Assembly (NCBI RefSeq): GCF_012912135.1
Contig: NZ_QMEB01000005.1
Span: forward strand, 1 to 55,335
Length of the DNA stretch: 55,335 bases
Direction: 5' to 3'
From: Brasilonema bromeliae SPC951
Lineage (GTDB): Bacteria; Cyanobacteriota; Cyanobacteriia; Cyanobacteriales; Nostocaceae
This document shows positions 53,145 to 55,335 of the stretch, piece by piece. How positions within the stretch are numbered: the stretch's first letter is position 1; the number at the start of each line of letters is the position of its first letter. The position numbers and the translations under genes are program-made. The notes under the pieces were generated by a model. That model searched no databases and was not told where the DNA came from. It saw only the letters and a list, made by a program, of their open reading frames with translations.

Positions 53145-54686
53145 ATGACAATCAGAGATTTCAAAGCAAAACGCTCCATTGTCAACGACTTAGTGGCGTC
53201 CGTAGTTGTGTTTCTCGTCGCTCTGCCACTGTGCATGGGAATTGCGATCGCTTCTGGGGTTCCTCCAGAGTTGGGAATCATCACAGGAATCGTTGGCGGA
53301 ATTATTGTTGGTACTGTTGCTGGTTCACCCTTGCAGGTCAGTGGACCAGCGGCTGGGCTTGCTGTTATAGTCTGGGAACTGGTTCAACAGTATGGCATTG
53401 AAATGCTAGGACCAATCCTAATGCTGGCGGGTTTGTTCCAGTTACTAGCAGGAATTTTCAAGCTGGGACAGGTTTTCCGAGCAATATCTCCCGCAGTCAT
53501 CTACGGGATGCTAGCAGGAATTGGCGTGCTTATCTTTGCTTCTCAATTCCATGTGATGTTTGATAGCAAGCCAAGCGCACACGGAATCGATAACTTAATT
53601 TCTATACCTAGCCAGATATATAAGACTATCTTTTCCGCCCAAGGCAACAACCATCTCATTGCTGGGATTGTAGCTTTAATTACTATTATTACTCTGATTC
53701 TCTGGGAAAAGTTTAAGCCAAAAAGATTAAAATTGCTGCCCGGTTCCTTGATTGCTGTCGTGATTGCAACTGCGATCGCCACTGTGATGAAGTTGCCTAT
53801 TCAGTACGTCAATGTACCCGATAATCTTATCGGCACGATTCACCTGCCAAAGTTAGAGAACTTCATCGGTCTACTCAAGCCATCTGTGCTTATGGAGGCG
53901 ATGGCGATCGCCTTTATCGCCAGTGCCGAAAGCCTACTCTCAGCAGCAGCGGTAGATCGACTTCACTTTGGACCAAAAACGAATTTTGACCGCGAACTCG
54001 CAGCCCAAGGCTTTGGCAACATGGTTTGCGGCGCATTAGGGGCGCTACCAATGACAGGTGTGATTGTCCGCAGTTCTGTAAACGTGGAAGCAGGAGGCAA
54101 AACCAGACTGTCTGCGATTTTTCACGGAGTCTGGCTGTTGGCTCTTGTTGTCGCCGCGCCTTCTGTACTGAATCTGATTCCCACCTCCTGCCTCGCAGCG
54201 ATTTTGGTGGTCACAGGCTATAAGCTGGTGAAAGTTGAGAATATCCGCAAGCTGCAACAATACGGGCGCATCCCTGTATTCATCTACTTTGCCACCTTAG
54301 GCGGAATTCTCACAGCTGATCTACTTTTTGGCGTGCTACTCGGTCTTGTGTTGTCAGCACTCAAGCTGATTTACAAAGTTTCCCATCTCTCTATCCATGT
54401 CCTTTCAGATGAAAACAACCAGCGCGTTGATGTGTATTTGGATGGTATGGCTACATTTATTCGGCTACCTTATCTTGCCAAAGTTCTTGAGCAAATTTCT
54501 CCAGGCAAGGAAATTCATATTCACCTAGAGATGCTGAGCTATATTGACCATTCTTGTCTTGACTTTTTGTCGATGTGGGAAAAACAAGAGGAAAAGAAGG
54601 GAAGTACTGTCGTCATGCAGCGGGATAGGTTGGTAGAGCGCTACCGCAAACCGCTTATTTCTGGGCGATCGCACCTAGCAGCGTAG
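53145..54686 (+). CDS. SulP-family anion transporter with STAS domain
   Basis: This is a 513-residue integral membrane transporter of the SulP/SLC26 family. It has about 11-14 membrane segments (residues 20-400), with the family signature near GMAIASGVPPELGIITGIVGG and SPLQVSGPAAG. A C-terminal cytoplasmic STAS domain (about 420-505, LEMLSYIDHSCLDFL) follows. Cyanobacterial members carry bicarbonate or sulfate; which one this does cannot be read from sequence. The ATG at 53145 (MTIRDFKAKR) is chosen over a TTG at 53058. It is followed after 40 bases by a 52-residue membrane peptide on the same strand. Confidence 0.9.
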   Translation: MTIRDFKAKRSIVNDLVASVVVFLVALPLCMGIAIASGVPPELGIITGIVGGIIVGTVAGSPLQVSGPAAGLAVIVWELVQQYGIEMLGPILMLAGLFQLLAGIFKLGQVFRAISPAVIYGMLAGIGVLIFASQFHVMFDSKPSAHGIDNLISIPSQIYKTIFSAQGNNHLIAGIVALITIITLILWEKFKPKRLKLLPGSLIAVVIATAIATVMKLPIQYVNVPDNLIGTIHLPKLENFIGLLKPSVLMEAMAIAFIASAESLLSAAAVDRLHFGPKTNFDRELAAQGFGNMVCGALGALPMTGVIVRSSVNVEAGGKTRLSAIFHGVWLLALVVAAPSVLNLIPTSCLAAILVVTGYKLVKVENIRKLQQYGRIPVFIYFATLGGILTADLLFGVLLGLVLSALKLIYKVSHLSIHVLSDENNQRVDVYLDGMATFIRLPYLAKVLEQISPGKEIHIHLEMLSYIDHSCLDFLSMWEKQEEKKGSTVVMQRDRLVERYRKPLISGRSHLAA

Positions 54687-54726
54687 AAGTTTTCACTACT
54701 CAACTTTCACAAAAGAGGAGTTCACT

Positions 54727-54885
54727 ATGAATACGATAGATGCAGTAATCTTAACATTACTGAACACTATTGCTTGTTTTGCTTTCCCCAAACTTCTGTC
54801 TGTCATTATGGCTCCTAAAAAGAAACGTACTGCACCAATGCCTACTGCCATCAGAGCACAAACCGAAGCATACCAAAGTTCTTGA
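54727..54885 (+). CDS. Small single-span membrane protein downstream of SulP
   Basis: This is a 52-residue protein. It has a hydrophobic helix near residues 5-28 (AVILTLLNTIACFAFP) and a basic stretch (PKKKRT, 30-35) that would stay in the cytoplasm. It has a very good ribosome-binding site GAGGAG (54715-54720) six bases before the ATG, which supports real translation. It starts 40 bases after the sulP stop, so probably the same transcript. I do not recognise the family. A regulator or subunit of the transporter is a guess from position. Confidence 0.6.
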   Translation: MNTIDAVILTLLNTIACFAFPKLLSVIMAPKKKRTAPMPTAIRAQTEAYQSS

Positions 54886-55035
54886 GCAGATTCCTCCTGG
54901 AAATTCATATTCACTTTCTTCTCGTTCTTCTCGTTCCCAGGCTCAGCCTGGGAATGCTATATCAAGAGGCTCAGCCTCCCATATTCGACACCTTTGAAAA
55001 TTTATCGCCTCAAATCTTTCACCTCACCTAAGTAC

Positions 55036-55129
55036 GCTCAGGTTTTGCACAATTCTCACACCTTGTATTCTCGTCCGCCTGGGATTGAAATCCCAGTCTC
55101 ATAGGCAAAGTCATCTAAAAGATGACTGC
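55036..55129 (+). repeat. 94-bp direct repeat, copy 1
   Basis: Almost identical to 55242-55335, offset 206 bases. It contains the inverted pairs CTGGGATTGAAATCCCAG and AGTCATCTAAAAGATGACT. Only a few differences are visible, all in the first 40 bases. Confidence 0.85.
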
Positions 55130-55241
55130 GTAGTACGCTCCTAAGAAACACATTTTTAAACCCATATATAGCAAAGCTTTTAGAGATTGAAGGAAAATGT
55201 GTTTCTTTCATATTTCACTTGCGGTACACCGCTAGTTGGAG

Positions 55242-55335
55242 GCTCAGATCTTGCACAATTCTCACGTCTTGCACTCTCGTCCGCCTGGGATTGAAATCCC
55301 AGTCTCATAGGCAAAGTCATCTAAAAGATGACTGC
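55242..55335 (+). repeat. 94-bp direct repeat, copy 2 (reaches window end)
   Basis: See copy 1. It ends exactly at the last base of the window, so its true length and any further copies are unknown. Confidence 0.85.

Larger units (their letters stand above)
54886..55335. repeat. Repeat region at the right edge
   Basis: Contains the palindrome TTCCCAGGCTCAGCCTGGGAA (54934-54954, listed here as TTCCCAGGCT and AGCCTGGGAA), a direct repeat at 55036-55129 and 55242-55335, and a 14-bp inverted repeat AAGAAACACATTTT/AAAATGTGTTTCTT (55143-55156 and 55194-55207). No gene seen. The second direct copy is cut by the window end. Confidence 0.75.

Overview
The window comes from a filamentous, probably heterocyst-forming cyanobacterium (Nostocales type). 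The evidence is the dense GCGATCGC (HIP1-like) octamers, the sigC-furA-antisense gene order known from Anabaena/Nostoc, a four-ACT aspartate kinase, an EGY-type site-2 protease, and many short tandemly repeated sequences of the kind Nostocales carry between genes. The content is mostly chromosomal housekeeping and signalling. It is peppered with dispersed repeats, two MITE-like elements, one intact TnpB-type element, one tnpB remnant and a tiny orphan CRISPR array. I found no rRNA, tRNA or prophage.

Layout. 0.5-4.2 kb: sigC, furA and a convergent peptidoglycan-binding-repeat gene. 4.2-8.3 kb: a CobN-like chelatase subunit whose reading frame has absorbed several intergenic-type repeats. 8.4-13 kb: GAF histidine kinase, tnpB remnant, a MITE upstream of dacB, then dacB. 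13-15.4 kb: Uma2 nuclease, 3-repeat CRISPR array, FHA membrane protein. 15.8-23.9 kb: lysC, a flippase-like MprF N-half homologue, three alpha/beta-hydrolases, and a DUF2156 (MprF C-half) lipid aminoacyltransferase homologue; the hydrolases are bracketed by a 42-bp inverted repeat. 24.3-33.6 kb: small membrane protein, ABC1 kinase, an unrecognised secreted protein, site-2 protease, GHL10 glycosidase-like protein, and a secreted protein with four cysteine-paired repeats. 33.7-36.4 kb: tandem-domain CheB and a PAS protein in one operon. 36.4-38.3 kb: TnpB element. 38.4-42.1 kb: double-NIL protein, selenium-binding/methanethiol oxidase-type protein, SagB-type double nitroreductase. 42.6-47.2 kb: aldo/keto reductase, membrane protein, ilvC, GlsB-type protein, VapBC-type pair. 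47.4-50.4 kb: clpB with a duplicated upstream module. 50.6-55.3 kb: two-component system, SulP transporter, a 52-residue membrane peptide, and duplicated repeats at the window edge.

Candidate functional sets are: (i) an envelope-lipid set made of a split MprF-like pair plus hydrolases; (ii) a sulfur set made of a NIL-domain protein, a methanethiol-oxidase-like enzyme and a structured leader; (iii) a SulP transporter followed closely by a small membrane protein, downstream of a sensor/regulator pair. None of these joint functions is proven by sequence alone.
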